Shown piece after piece: positions 1 through 7,552 of a DNA stretch of 16,932 nucleotides. The translations under genes were made by a program, and so were the position numbers. The stretch covers positions 1 through 16,932 of the forward strand of contig JAKSCZ010000328.1 in the NCBI GenBank assembly GCA_022360335.1, written 5' to 3'. How positions within the stretch are numbered: the stretch's first letter is position 1; every line of letters starts with the position of its first letter. This DNA comes from Pseudomonadota bacterium. GTDB lineage: Bacteria; Pseudomonadota; Gammaproteobacteria; Steroidobacterales; Woeseiaceae. The notes under the pieces were generated by a model. That model ran no database searches and was not told where the DNA came from. It saw only the letters and a program-made list of their open reading frames with translations.

Positions 1-2142
1 GAACTCGATGCCGGTCAGGCTGCCGTTGCCGCCGTTGAGCGTCGTGATGTAGTCGTAGCCCGTGCGATCTACGCCGTCGGTATCGAAGCGATCGTCGGTG
101 ATGACGGACGTGCCCGTGTACAGGACGTTGTCGATCTCACGGTGGAAGACGGCAGCGGAGGCGATACCGAGCATGCCGAAATAGCGCTCCAGGGATGCAT
201 CGATGCCCCAGCTGTTCTCGGGTTCGAGATCCGGGTTGCCGCCCCGAACGGTCTCGTTGACGTCCGAAACGCTGGCGCCCGGACGCACGTTGCCGAAGGT
301 CGCACGTGCCGTTCCGCTCGATGCGCCGAGTCGCAGCACGAGGTCTTCCGAAAGATCGAGCTTGGCATTGATGCTCGGGAATACGTCCGTGTAGTCGTTG
401 TTTTTGGAGGTCGGCACGGCGCCGGCATCAGTCAGGATCGAGCCCGTCACGGACTGATCGAATTGCTCGATTCTCAGTCCGGCAATGACCGTTGCCGGGC
501 CGATATCGAATTCGCCCATGCCGTAAGCGGCCAGCACGTCTTCCGTGATGGCGTAGCGGGCATCCGGGCTGACGACGTTGCCGGGGTCGTAGATTCCCAG
601 GTCTTGTGCCGCGTCGAAGCCGTCCTGGATTGCCCGGCCCATCGCGAACTGGTCGACCCAGTTGATGTCGAAGCCGCGCGGGAAGTTGCTCGGCCACAAA
701 GCGTTGCTCACGAATTCACCGACATCGAGGCCGAGCAGCGGAACCGGTGCTCCGAGAGACCCGGTGAACGTAACGCCCGTCACGTCCCGATTGTCGTACT
801 GCGCACCGACCGTAAACCACACTTCTCTGCCGCCGATGTCAAACTCACGAGTCGCGTCGGTCTTGAAGGTCGTCGTCTCGGCCTTGAGTTCGGTCTGGAA
901 GTTGATGCCGAGCGCAAGTCCGAAGCCCGCCTGATCGAGCGCACTGAGGGGCTCTCCCCGGACGAAGCCGGCGTTGCCGAGTTCCGTCGTGTAGAGATCG
1001 AGAATCGGTAAGTTGGGATCGGAACGGTCGTAGTCGAAAGACACGAACGCGGTCGGGTCGGTCTGAATCGCCAATGCCAGCGGCAGATGCGAGGTGTTCT
1101 CGATGTCAGTGCGGTTGGCCCGCCAGGAAACGTCCCACGAACCGATGAAGTGTTCGCCGCCGATCGTGTTAACCAGGTTCGAGTTCTCGTAGTTGCCCAG
1201 GTTGAAGCTGCCCCGTACCGAAGCGCCCAACACTTCGCCGGCGTCGGGCCCGCGCGAGGCCGGATCCCCGAACGAACCCGCAAGGTCGAACACGTACTGG
1301 TTGCGCTGCTCTTCGTCGTTGAACTCGGTGAACAGCGTCTTGGCGAACAGCGAGTGCCCTTCTGCAGGACGAAACTCGACGCCAAGCATCGCTGCGTTGT
1401 TTTCGCGGGTCACGGTGTAGCTGCGGAAGTCGAAGTCGTCGGGCACGAGGCTGTCGCCCGTGTAGCCGAACTCCCGATTGTCCGTTTTCTGTTCGCGTTC
1501 GTAGGCCGAAGCGGCTGCGACGACCCCGAATGTCTCGTTCGACCAGGAGATGCGCCCACCAAACTCCTGTTGCGGGCCGCCGCCGAGATCCATTTCTCCA
1601 TAGGCGGCATTCAGCTGGCCGCTCAGACCGCTACGGTCGAACGGCGATGCGGTGCGCAGGTTGATCTGGGCCGTGACGGACTCGGCCGAGAGATCCGGCG
1701 TCAGCGTCTTGTTGACTTCGAGCACACTCAGGATCACGGCCGGCACGCTGTCGAAGCGGAACGCCCGCGAGGCGCCGACTTCGTCTGCGCCGATGATCGT
1801 CACGCCGTCGATCGAAACGCCGGTCCAGCGATTGGGTGCGCCGCGTATCTGCAGATAGCGTTCCTGTCCCTGGTCCCGCTGCACGGCCACGGCCGGCAGG
1901 CGTGACAGCGCTGCCGCAGAGTTCTGGTCCGGGAAGTTGCCGACCACGTCTGCCGATACCGCGTCGACAACGTTGCCGGCCTGTCGTTTCAAGTCGAGGC
2001 CCTCGGTCAGGCTGCCGACGATCGAGCCGAAAACGACGATGTTATCGATCTCTTCGTCACTGTCGGGGACTTCGTTTTCCTGTGCAAAGGCCGGCGATGC
2101 CGGCAATGCGGCGAGAAGCCACAGGCAAATGAATTGCTTCAT
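1..2142 (-). CDS. TonB-dependent receptor (partial, C-terminus beyond the left edge)
   Basis: This is an outer-membrane active transporter that would import a large or scarce substrate using TonB energy. The frame is open for all 714 codons up to the window edge. Residues 1-20 are a signal peptide ending in AFA, followed by a short acidic stretch and a TonB-box-like segment (DNIVVFG, residues 33-39). The plug domain follows, with DAVSADVVGNFPDQNS, a RLPAVAVQRDQGQ block and YLQIRGAPNRW. This pattern resembles the large proteobacterial receptor subfamily that often takes up carbohydrates (TIGR01782-like, from memory). The rest is aromatic-rich beta-barrel sequence. The start is supported by AGGAAGAG just upstream. 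It lies 58 bases after the phosphatase gene on the same strand, so co-transcription is likely, and the gap holds a palindrome that may regulate it. The substrate cannot be read from the sequence. Confidence 0.93.
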   Translation of the reverse strand, partial: MKQFICLWLLAALPASPAFAQENEVPDSDEEIDNIVVFGSIVGSLTEGLDLKRQAGNVVDAVSADVVGNFPDQNSAAALSRLPAVAVQRDQGQERYLQIRGAPNRWTGVSIDGVTIIGADEVGASRAFRFDSVPAVILSVLEVNKTLTPDLSAESVTAQINLRTASPFDRSGLSGQLNAAYGEMDLGGGPQQEFGGRISWSNETFGVVAAASAYEREQKTDNREFGYTGDSLVPDDFDFRSYTVTRENNAAMLGVEFRPAEGHSLFAKTLFTEFNDEEQRNQYVFDLAGSFGDPASRGPDAGEVLGASVRGSFNLGNYENSNLVNTIGGEHFIGSWDVSWRANRTDIENTSHLPLALAIQTDPTAFVSFDYDRSDPNLPILDLYTTELGNAGFVRGEPLSALDQAGFGLALGINFQTELKAETTTFKTDATREFDIGGREVWFTVGAQYDNRDVTGVTFTGSLGAPVPLLGLDVGEFVSNALWPSNFPRGFDINWVDQFAMGRAIQDGFDAAQDLGIYDPGNVVSPDARYAITEDVLAAYGMGEFDIGPATVIAGLRIEQFDQSVTGSILTDAGAVPTSKNNDYTDVFPSINAKLDLSEDLVLRLGASSGTARATFGNVRPGASVSDVNETVRGGNPDLEPENSWGIDASLERYFGMLGIASAAVFHREIDNVLYTGTSVITDDRFDTDGVDRTGYDYITTLNGGNGSLTGIEF

Positions 2143-2168
2143 GACGCTCTTCCTGTTTGTAATGTCGT

Positions 2169-2186
2169 GATCAGGTCGACCCGATC
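2169..2186. promoter_or_regulatory. Imperfect 18-bp palindrome upstream of the TonB receptor gene
   Basis: The site reads GATCAGGTCGACCCGATC on the plus strand, and 16 of 18 positions are symmetric around GGTCGACC. One more T/A pair on each side extends the dyad. It sits 27 bases upstream of the receptor start codon and 15 bases after the phosphatase stop codon. The position and length fit a repressor or activator operator controlling the receptor separately from the phosphatase. No clear -10/-35 pair was found in the 58-base gap, so an mRNA hairpin role is also possible. Confidence 0.4.
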
Positions 2187-2200
2187 ATGTGGATTTCGGG

Positions 2201-3289
2201 TTACTCGAGAAGGTTGGCGCGCAGCGTTGCGAGTTCGTCGTCGTCGACGCTCAGCTCGGTCTGGATGAAGTTCAGTACGGAACCGTGTTCGGACTCGATC
2301 TTTGCGAATGCGTGTTCGATGTAGCGCGGGTCCGATCGCAGCAACGGCGCCAACATCTCGCGCGGCAACTGCGCGAGGAACGCGTAGGGCGAGTCTTCCT
2401 CGATTTTTTCATCGTCCGAGGCGAACGCTTGCATGTAGTCGACGACTTTCTCGGACATTGCGTAGTCGGCCACGACGACATCTTGCGGCACATCGAGTGC
2501 GGTCAGCAGCAATGCCGCCGCCATGCCTGTGCGGTCCTTCCCGGCCGAGCAATTGAACGCCAGTGGTGTGTCGCCTTCTATCAGGCGGTCGAACATGGCT
2601 TCGAAGCGTTTCGCGTGCTCGGAGATCAGGGAGTCTGCGTACATCTGTGACATCAGGTTCGTCACATCGGCCGGCGTCGCGTCCGGGTTCCGGAAGACAG
2701 CGAACAGGTCGTCGCTGCTGCTCTCGGCCGAGTAGTCCCAGGTCATGTAATCGATCGCACCGGCACGCCAGTCCGTCGGTTCGCCGGCACGTTCCTCCCG
2801 GCTGCGGAAATCGCAGACGACGTCGATGCCGAGGCTCGACAGGTAGTCGTAGTCGGCATCCGTGAGTTCGTGCATGACCCCGGACCGGTAGACCTGCCCC
2901 CCCCGGACCGTTTTGCCGTCCCGGGTCTCGTAGCCGCCGAGATCACGGAAGTTGCGCCCCCCTTCCAGGGGCAGGACGCGCAATGCAGTGACGACGGCCT
3001 CGCCGCCTTCGGGCTCGATCGTGAAAAACTTCCGCGAATCGATGCGCTTTTCGTAGCGCCACTCGGTACCGTCGACGCCTTCCGCTACGACGGTGCCCGG
3101 CTCCTCGGGCGCGTTCGAGACGCGGATCGTTACAGGCGCAGTCGACTGCCATGTCAGGAGGCGCGTGCCGTCCGCCTCGAGCACGACTTCGGCGTTTGTC
3201 ACTGAGGTTGGCGCGTTACTTGCGGGTTCTCCACCGCCGCAGGCGGCCACCCCGAGCAAGGCGATTGCGCCAGGCATGAATCTGGTCAT
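2201..3289 (-). CDS. Lipoprotein tyrosine/serine phosphatase-like protein (Y_phosphatase3 family)
   Basis: The predicted product is a 362-residue cysteine-based phosphatase anchored as a lipoprotein. The start at 3289 is preferred over an upstream ATG at 3358 because AGGGGA lies 6 bases before it and the N-terminus then gives a signal peptide with lipobox GVAAC (Cys17). A short extracytoplasmic domain (about residues 20-105) precedes the phosphatase domain, which opens with GRNFRDLGGY (about 111-120), then DFRSREER (160-167), and the P-loop CSAGKDRTG with nucleophile Cys247 and Arg252. The residue before the nucleophile is Asn where many members have His (FNCSAGKDRTG). The substrate may be a phosphoprotein or a small phosphate ester. 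The enzyme is probably periplasmic. It lies directly upstream of the TonB receptor and is probably cotranscribed with it, hinting that the two act on the same nutrient. Confidence 0.88.
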   Translation of the reverse strand: MTRFMPGAIALLGVAACGGGEPASNAPTSVTNAEVVLEADGTRLLTWQSTAPVTIRVSNAPEEPGTVVAEGVDGTEWRYEKRIDSRKFFTIEPEGGEAVVTALRVLPLEGGRNFRDLGGYETRDGKTVRGGQVYRSGVMHELTDADYDYLSSLGIDVVCDFRSREERAGEPTDWRAGAIDYMTWDYSAESSSDDLFAVFRNPDATPADVTNLMSQMYADSLISEHAKRFEAMFDRLIEGDTPLAFNCSAGKDRTGMAAALLLTALDVPQDVVVADYAMSEKVVDYMQAFASDDEKIEEDSPYAFLAQLPREMLAPLLRSDPRYIEHAFAKIESEHGSVLNFIQTELSVDDDELATLRANLLE

Positions 3290-3399
3290 CGAAGGTCCCC
3301 TGAGCAGAATCTTGTGAGTATTGGATTGCCAACGAACCAGGAGACGATATGCCGGCACTATTACGCAGGCATTGACGACGTGTGAACAATAGATGACTT

Positions 3400-3420
3400 A
3401 GCCCGTCGTTCGGACGAGCT
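3400..3420. other. Inverted repeat between the lipid cluster and the phosphatase gene
   Basis: AGCCCGTCGTTCGGACGAGCT can fold into an 8-bp stem with one mismatch around a 5-base loop. It lies 28 bases after the stop codon of the cyclopropane-synthase-like gene. There is no T-run on either strand, so it is not a textbook intrinsic terminator, but it may mark the 3' end of the six-gene cluster transcript. Confidence 0.35.
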
Positions 3421-3447
3421 ACTCTGTAACATCGCGGATAGTCGAGC

Positions 3448-4656
3448 TTACATCAGCCCACGAACGTGATTGAGCGTGCGCTTCCATATGCCCGGGCGCG
3501 GGCCGGCGTCCGGACGACGCCGTGCGACGAGGTGGTAGGCCTGCAGCCGGTTCACGCGGAATGCATGGCACCCCGCCCAGAGATACGTCCGGAACGCCCG
3601 GTACAGTTTCTCGCCCCAGCCGTCGACGATCGCTTCCCTGTTTCCGTCGAACCTCGACGCCCAGTGCTTCATCGTCAGTTCGTAGTCGCGGGTTTCTTCC
3701 CGAACCCGGACGATGTCGAAGCCGTGGTAGAGCAGTTCCTGCAGCATTTCCTGCATGCAGAGGAAGGTGTGCGTTCCGGGCCAGATGTAGGTCCGTGTGA
3801 AATCGCCCATTTCGTATTTCTCGAGCGTCGCAGAGGCATCCAGGTAGAACAGTCCGCCCGGCTTCAGGCATTTCCACAGGCGCCGGCAGAACTTGCGGTA
3901 GTACGGAATATGTTCGATCACGCCGTAGATGACGACCGCGTCATAGGGTTCCTCCGGCTCGTGCTCGAGGAAGTCCTCGACAAAGACGGCGCAATTCTCG
4001 AGCCCCATCTCATCGATCAGTCTCTGGGTGTATGCCTGCGAGTCTTCCGTCAACGTAACCGACGTGACGTGCACGCCGCGGGGACCGCAGTATTCGTGGA
4101 CTCCGCCCCAACCGGCGCCGATGTCGAGCAGCCGCATGCCCGGCTCCAGTTTCAGCCCCTCGAACATCGATTCGAGCTTTTGTTCTGCGGCCTGTTCGAG
4201 CGTGTCGTCGTCCGAGTGGAAGACGCAGTGTGAATAGAATCGGAACCGTTTGTCGATGAATGTCAGGTAGAAATCGTCCCCGAATTCGTAATGGCCCGCG
4301 ATCGAATTCCTGTTGACCCATGCAGTCGAACGCAGGAACAGGTTAACGAGAAACTTCAACACGACCGAAAGCTCGGACCGGGACTTCAGGTGGTCGCGGA
4401 AGTCCATGGCCCGCAGCATGTCGCCTTCGATCTCGAATTCCCCGTCAACGTAAGCCTTGCCCAGGGCAAACTCGGTCATTCGTGCATTCAATAAGCCGTC
4501 GTTGTGCAGGGTGACGATCACCTCCGGCGGCCCGTCGCCAAAGCGGTGCGACTCGCCGGATGCGAGCCTCAACTCACAGCGAATTCCACTTTCCCCGATT
4601 TCCCGTTCGAGAGAGCTCAACGCTCTGTCTTCGATTGTCCGAACCTGAGTACTCAT
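3448..4656 (-). CDS. Cyclopropane-fatty-acid-synthase family SAM methyltransferase (divergent)
   Basis: This 402-residue protein belongs to the S-adenosylmethionine-dependent family that methylates or cyclopropanates double bonds in membrane lipid acyl chains. The start at 4656 is chosen because its ATG overlaps the stop of the upstream desaturase gene (ATGA) and AGGTAGG precedes it; a longer frame to 4746 would overlap that gene by 90 bases. The family N-terminal domain runs to about residue 115. The SAM loop is LLDIGAGWGG (176-185), then TSVTLTEDSQAYTQRLI, GVIEHI (Glu248), a TYIWPG segment near 289-294 and DYELTMKHW (Tyr325). Classical enzymes have YSCAYW and LHTIG motifs contributing Cys and His to a bicarbonate site; here these read YSHCVF (His143) and YLDASA (Asp273), so chemistry or substrate may differ. 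Methylation without ring closure, or furan-type modification, are alternatives. Confidence 0.87.
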   Translation of the reverse strand: MSTQVRTIEDRALSSLEREIGESGIRCELRLASGESHRFGDGPPEVIVTLHNDGLLNARMTEFALGKAYVDGEFEIEGDMLRAMDFRDHLKSRSELSVVLKFLVNLFLRSTAWVNRNSIAGHYEFGDDFYLTFIDKRFRFYSHCVFHSDDDTLEQAAEQKLESMFEGLKLEPGMRLLDIGAGWGGVHEYCGPRGVHVTSVTLTEDSQAYTQRLIDEMGLENCAVFVEDFLEHEPEEPYDAVVIYGVIEHIPYYRKFCRRLWKCLKPGGLFYLDASATLEKYEMGDFTRTYIWPGTHTFLCMQEMLQELLYHGFDIVRVREETRDYELTMKHWASRFDGNREAIVDGWGEKLYRAFRTYLWAGCHAFRVNRLQAYHLVARRRPDAGPRPGIWKRTLNHVRGLM

Positions 4657-5471
4657 AGTCCTACCTCGCACGACTTCTTCTCGTTTTCCAAAACCGAATC
4701 CGGTACTTTCGGATCCGGACGCTTTCTGCCGTACCGGATCATCCACTCGTCATCGTTGCTTCTCGGGACCGCGCCGGTCAGCCGCTCGATGGCCCGTTCC
4801 GCGGCCCGCCAAAAACCGATGCTGTCGCAGACGAAGTCCGCCCAGCCGTTGATAAGACAGTATCGGGTGTCGTGCGCGCCCCGGTGATGCTGAGAATGAT
4901 GCCGCACGGACATGAGCAGCTTTGCGCGCTGCAGTGCCTGGACTGTTCGCGAATCCGAGCGGCGGTGGCCGAGCTTGTGGAACTGCAGCATAAACAGCGT
5001 CAGTACCGAAACCATGACGGACACCAACACGGCGAGTAGCCCGAACGTCCCTTTGGAATCGAGTAGCAGCGTCGTACTACCGATCACCGGCAGCGTGTGC
5101 CCCAGCGATACCCAGGAGACGGCGCCGGCCTCGTATTGAAATTTGTAGCGGAAGATGTTCTGGGGATATACGTGGTGTTCGCGAACCACCATGACGACGC
5201 GCTCCATCCAGCGCATTTCCTCACTGAACCAGGTATCGAAACCCCAATGCAGCAATCCGGAAAAGAAATCGGCCAGGAAGAGCCCGACCAGTACGGCAGC
5301 GATGACGAGATACCATGGCGGCGCGATGGCGCCCCAATTCGCCGCCAGCCAGATCGCACCCCAGATCGTTATCGCGGTATTCAGGGCAACGCCCGTGACG
5401 TGAACCACGACACCTGTGCGAGTCAACGACGGGATGGGCATTTCGCGCTGAATCCCGACGGTTCCCGACAT
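4653..5471 (-). CDS. carF-like: CarF/PEDS1 (TMEM189, Kua) family lipid desaturase, likely plasmanylethanolamine desaturase
   Basis: Members of this family are integral membrane, histidine-rich (di-iron type) enzymes. The characterised ones, Myxococcus CarF and animal PEDS1, convert plasmanyl ether lipids to vinyl-ether plasmalogens. The product is 272 residues, close to the usual 270-280. Visible family motifs are ADFFSGLLHWGFDTW (His75), REHHVYPQNI (His99-His100), FHKLGH (His165, His169) and RHHSQHH (His191-192, His195-196), followed by YCLINGWAD. Hydrophobic segments lie near residues 20-45, 53-75, 120-136 and 142-163. The start at 5471 is chosen over 5552 because AGGGGAG lies just upstream and the length then matches the family; the longer frame has no good ribosome site. 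It overlaps the following methyltransferase gene by 4 bases. Whether this organism makes ether lipids cannot be seen here, so another lipid substrate is possible. Confidence 0.9.
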   Translation of the reverse strand: MSGTVGIQREMPIPSLTRTGVVVHVTGVALNTAITIWGAIWLAANWGAIAPPWYLVIAAVLVGLFLADFFSGLLHWGFDTWFSEEMRWMERVVMVVREHHVYPQNIFRYKFQYEAGAVSWVSLGHTLPVIGSTTLLLDSKGTFGLLAVLVSVMVSVLTLFMLQFHKLGHRRSDSRTVQALQRAKLLMSVRHHSQHHRGAHDTRYCLINGWADFVCDSIGFWRAAERAIERLTGAVPRSNDDEWMIRYGRKRPDPKVPDSVLENEKKSCEVGL

Positions 5472-5561
5472 GACTCCCCTTTTGCCGTACCTGCCGTCCG
5501 CGGAGGCCGCGGCCCGGAGTCCGTGCACCCGTTCAGGAGGAGACGCGGTCATTGATGCGCT

Positions 5562-5954
5562 TCAGCGCAATTCCGGCGGCGTCCACCAGACGAACTGGAC
5601 GACGGCATCGTTCCAGTCCTGATCCTGATAGTCTTCCGAAACGACCACGGCCGTGTTGTAGTACATGACCGATATCTTGCCGCTGATGACTTTCGACGGC
5701 TGCCACGTCCCGCCTTGCTGCGACTCGATCGTGACCGTCACTTTGTAACCGGCCGGGCTGGAAGACGAAGCGGGCGTCTGTATCGAGAACGCGCCGTTCT
5801 TCATGGGCGTGTTGTGTTCGCCGCTGCCGCTCATCACGGTCTGCGACCCGTCTTCCTGCACGACTGTCGCTTGTTGCGGAAACGCGGCGTTGGTAAATCC
5901 GCTGACACTGACGTAGGTGTTGAGCGGCAGGTAGACTGTAACTGAATCGGACAT
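5562..5954 (-). CDS. LecB/PA-IIL-like calcium-dependent lectin
   Basis: This 130-residue protein appears to be a small beta-sandwich lectin binding fucose- or mannose-type sugars through two calcium ions. The N-terminal segment LPLNTYVSVSGFTNAA (9-24) lines up with LPANTRFGVTAFANSS of Pseudomonas aeruginosa LecB, placing Asn22 on the calcium ligand Asn21. The C-terminal loop SEDYQDQDWNDAVV (106-119) lines up with SEDGTDNDYNDAVV, keeping Glu107, Asp108, Asp111, Asp113, Asn115 and Asp116. The specificity-loop residues are Ala-Ala-Phe instead of Ser-Ser-Gly. The protein does not end in the Gly whose terminal carboxylate completes the calcium site in LecB dimers: it has WTPPELR instead. The middle is longer than LecB. 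There is no signal peptide. The start is backed by AGGGGG eight bases upstream and it begins 11 bases after the GMC gene stop. The alignment is from memory. Confidence 0.78.
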   Translation of the reverse strand: MSDSVTVYLPLNTYVSVSGFTNAAFPQQATVVQEDGSQTVMSGSGEHNTPMKNGAFSIQTPASSSSPAGYKVTVTIESQQGGTWQPSKVISGKISVMYYNTAVVVSEDYQDQDWNDAVVQFVWWTPPELR

Positions 5955-5965
5955 TGAGATTCCCC

Positions 5966-7552
5966 CTATCGGGCAGGCGAGGCCCACGACGGTTTGCCTG
6001 ACAGTGTTTCATCCACCGCTTTCATAATGGCCGCGACGGTCGTCAGAGTGAGATTGGCGGCGCCGACGGTCGGCACGGCGGCGTTCGATGCTACGTACAG
6101 ATTGTCCGTCCCGAAGACCTTCAGCGAGGTATCCACCACGCCCTCGCTGTCGGACGCGGCCATGCGGCAGGTCGAGGCGGCATGATCGCCGCGTTGCGGA
6201 TAGGCGCCGGCCCCGGATACCGTGTACCCGATCTGCTCGAACAATCCGGTCATGCGCTGCCCGTTCAAATCGATGGTCGACTGCGGAACCATCGTCTCGG
6301 GCGTGAATATGAGTGTGCGCGGCAGCCCGAACCGCGTCGTTCCGGAGGCTACGGAAACGCGATTCTCGTAGTTCGGCAGCGGCGAGAGCGCACCCTGCAA
6401 TTCGTACTGAAGCGGGCCGGTAACGGCTGCGTCGATCTCGTTGGCCGGCATGCCCTGGTACATGAGCTTGCCGGGATGGATGAGCGGCGCATCGTACGAC
6501 ATGTTCATCAGGAACTTCCCGTGCGCCTGCTCCTCCGGCGTGTCCCACTGCCGCGAGGCGAGGTTCGGGAAGTTCAGCTCCTGCTGCAGGCGCTGCGGGT
6601 TGGTGCTCGTTCCGCCGCGACAGTACAGGTAGGGGTTCGCGACCAGGTAGCGGCCGACCAGATCGTTGTCGTTACCGATACCGGCCGGCCAGTACTCGCT
6701 CGTGGAAAGTTGCAGCAGCTTCGGTGTTTCGAAGGCTCCGGCACAGAGATACACCGCGGTCGCGGACAACTTATGGGTATTGCCCGTCGTCATGTCCCGG
6801 TACTCGACGGCAGCGACGGTCTGCTTGTCGCTCATGATCAGCCGCGTCGCCGGCGCATTGACGATGAGCTTTACATTCGGTTCGCCGGCAACCCGGTTCA
6901 GCGGCTGATCGCCCGTGAATCGCGCCCCGATCGGACAGTAGTGACAGGTGCCCGTGGTGATGCACTGCGACTGGCCGTTGTGGGCGACCGTGTTTCGCGC
7001 GATCGCCATGTTGCCGAAGATGTACCCCTTGTCGGCCAGCGCCGTGACGATCGGTTTGGCCGTCAGCGGCAGCGTCGGGCCGGCCATCGGGTACGGCTGG
7101 CTGCGCCAGTCGCGCTGTCCTTTGGCTTCCACGCCCGCGACGCCCAGGTAGGCCTCTGCCTTGTTGTAGTACGGTTCCAGATCTTTGTAGCCGTACGGCC
7201 AGTCGATACCCAGCCCGGTGTTCGACTTGAGCGCGAAATCCTCGGGCATGAAGCGGGGGCACCAGCCGCCCCAGTGGATGGTCGATCCGCCCCGTCCGAT
7301 GATCCTCGAGCCCGTGATCACCCACGGATTGGCGCCTTCCGAGTTGTAGTCCGCGGCACTGTCATAGAGCGACTCATAGGGGGCAACGCCGGTGGTGACG
7401 ACATCGAACCAGCTGCGCGGGTCTTTCATGACGATGTCGGGTCCGGCTTCGAGAATCGTTATGCCGCTGACACCGGCATCGATCAGCAGGCTCGCCACCA
7501 GGCTGCCGGCGACGCCCGATCCCACGATGACGACATTGGCATCTTCACTCAT
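5966..7552 (-). CDS. GMC-family FAD-dependent oxidoreductase (gluconate/glucose dehydrogenase large-subunit type)
   Basis: This 528-residue flavoenzyme is expected to oxidise an alcohol or sugar hydroxyl. The Rossmann FAD motif is GSGVAGS at 11-17 with Glu35 for ribose binding; a second FAD-binding block is IGRGGSTIHWGGWCPRF (85-101). The C-terminal domain has GDHAASTCRM (455-464) and PTVGAANLTLT (494-504), placing the usual His-Asn catalytic pair at His457 and Asn500. A cysteine cluster CITTGTCHYC (Cys197, Cys203, Cys206) resembles the iron-sulfur motif in the alpha subunit of bacterial FAD glucose dehydrogenases, though the spacing differs. No signal peptide or Tat motif is seen. It overlaps the upstream small gene by 8 bases and has GGGGGA before its ATG, so the two are probably made together as a complex. 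The substrate is unknown. Confidence 0.9.
   Translation of the reverse strand: MSEDANVVIVGSGVAGSLVASLLIDAGVSGITILEAGPDIVMKDPRSWFDVVTTGVAPYESLYDSAADYNSEGANPWVITGSRIIGRGGSTIHWGGWCPRFMPEDFALKSNTGLGIDWPYGYKDLEPYYNKAEAYLGVAGVEAKGQRDWRSQPYPMAGPTLPLTAKPIVTALADKGYIFGNMAIARNTVAHNGQSQCITTGTCHYCPIGARFTGDQPLNRVAGEPNVKLIVNAPATRLIMSDKQTVAAVEYRDMTTGNTHKLSATAVYLCAGAFETPKLLQLSTSEYWPAGIGNDNDLVGRYLVANPYLYCRGGTSTNPQRLQQELNFPNLASRQWDTPEEQAHGKFLMNMSYDAPLIHPGKLMYQGMPANEIDAAVTGPLQYELQGALSPLPNYENRVSVASGTTRFGLPRTLIFTPETMVPQSTIDLNGQRMTGLFEQIGYTVSGAGAYPQRGDHAASTCRMAASDSEGVVDTSLKVFGTDNLYVASNAAVPTVGAANLTLTTVAAIMKAVDETLSGKPSWASPAR

Noticed and set aside
142..1905. Long plus-strand open frames opposite the TonB receptor.
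   Set aside because: They are the exact antisense register of a GC-rich receptor gene, have no ribosome sites or family motifs, and show arginine-rich low-information sequence.
2898..2909. Run of eight C (G on the coding strand) inside the phosphatase gene as a possible phase-variable tract.
   Set aside because: The frame is intact and encodes the conserved VRGGQVYR family segment; eight bases in a GC-rich gene is weak evidence for slippage control.
5472..5552. Extended N-terminus for the CarF-like desaturase beginning at 5552.
   Set aside because: The extension has no ribosome site or family similarity, while the internal ATG at 5471 has AGGGGAG upstream and gives the usual family length.
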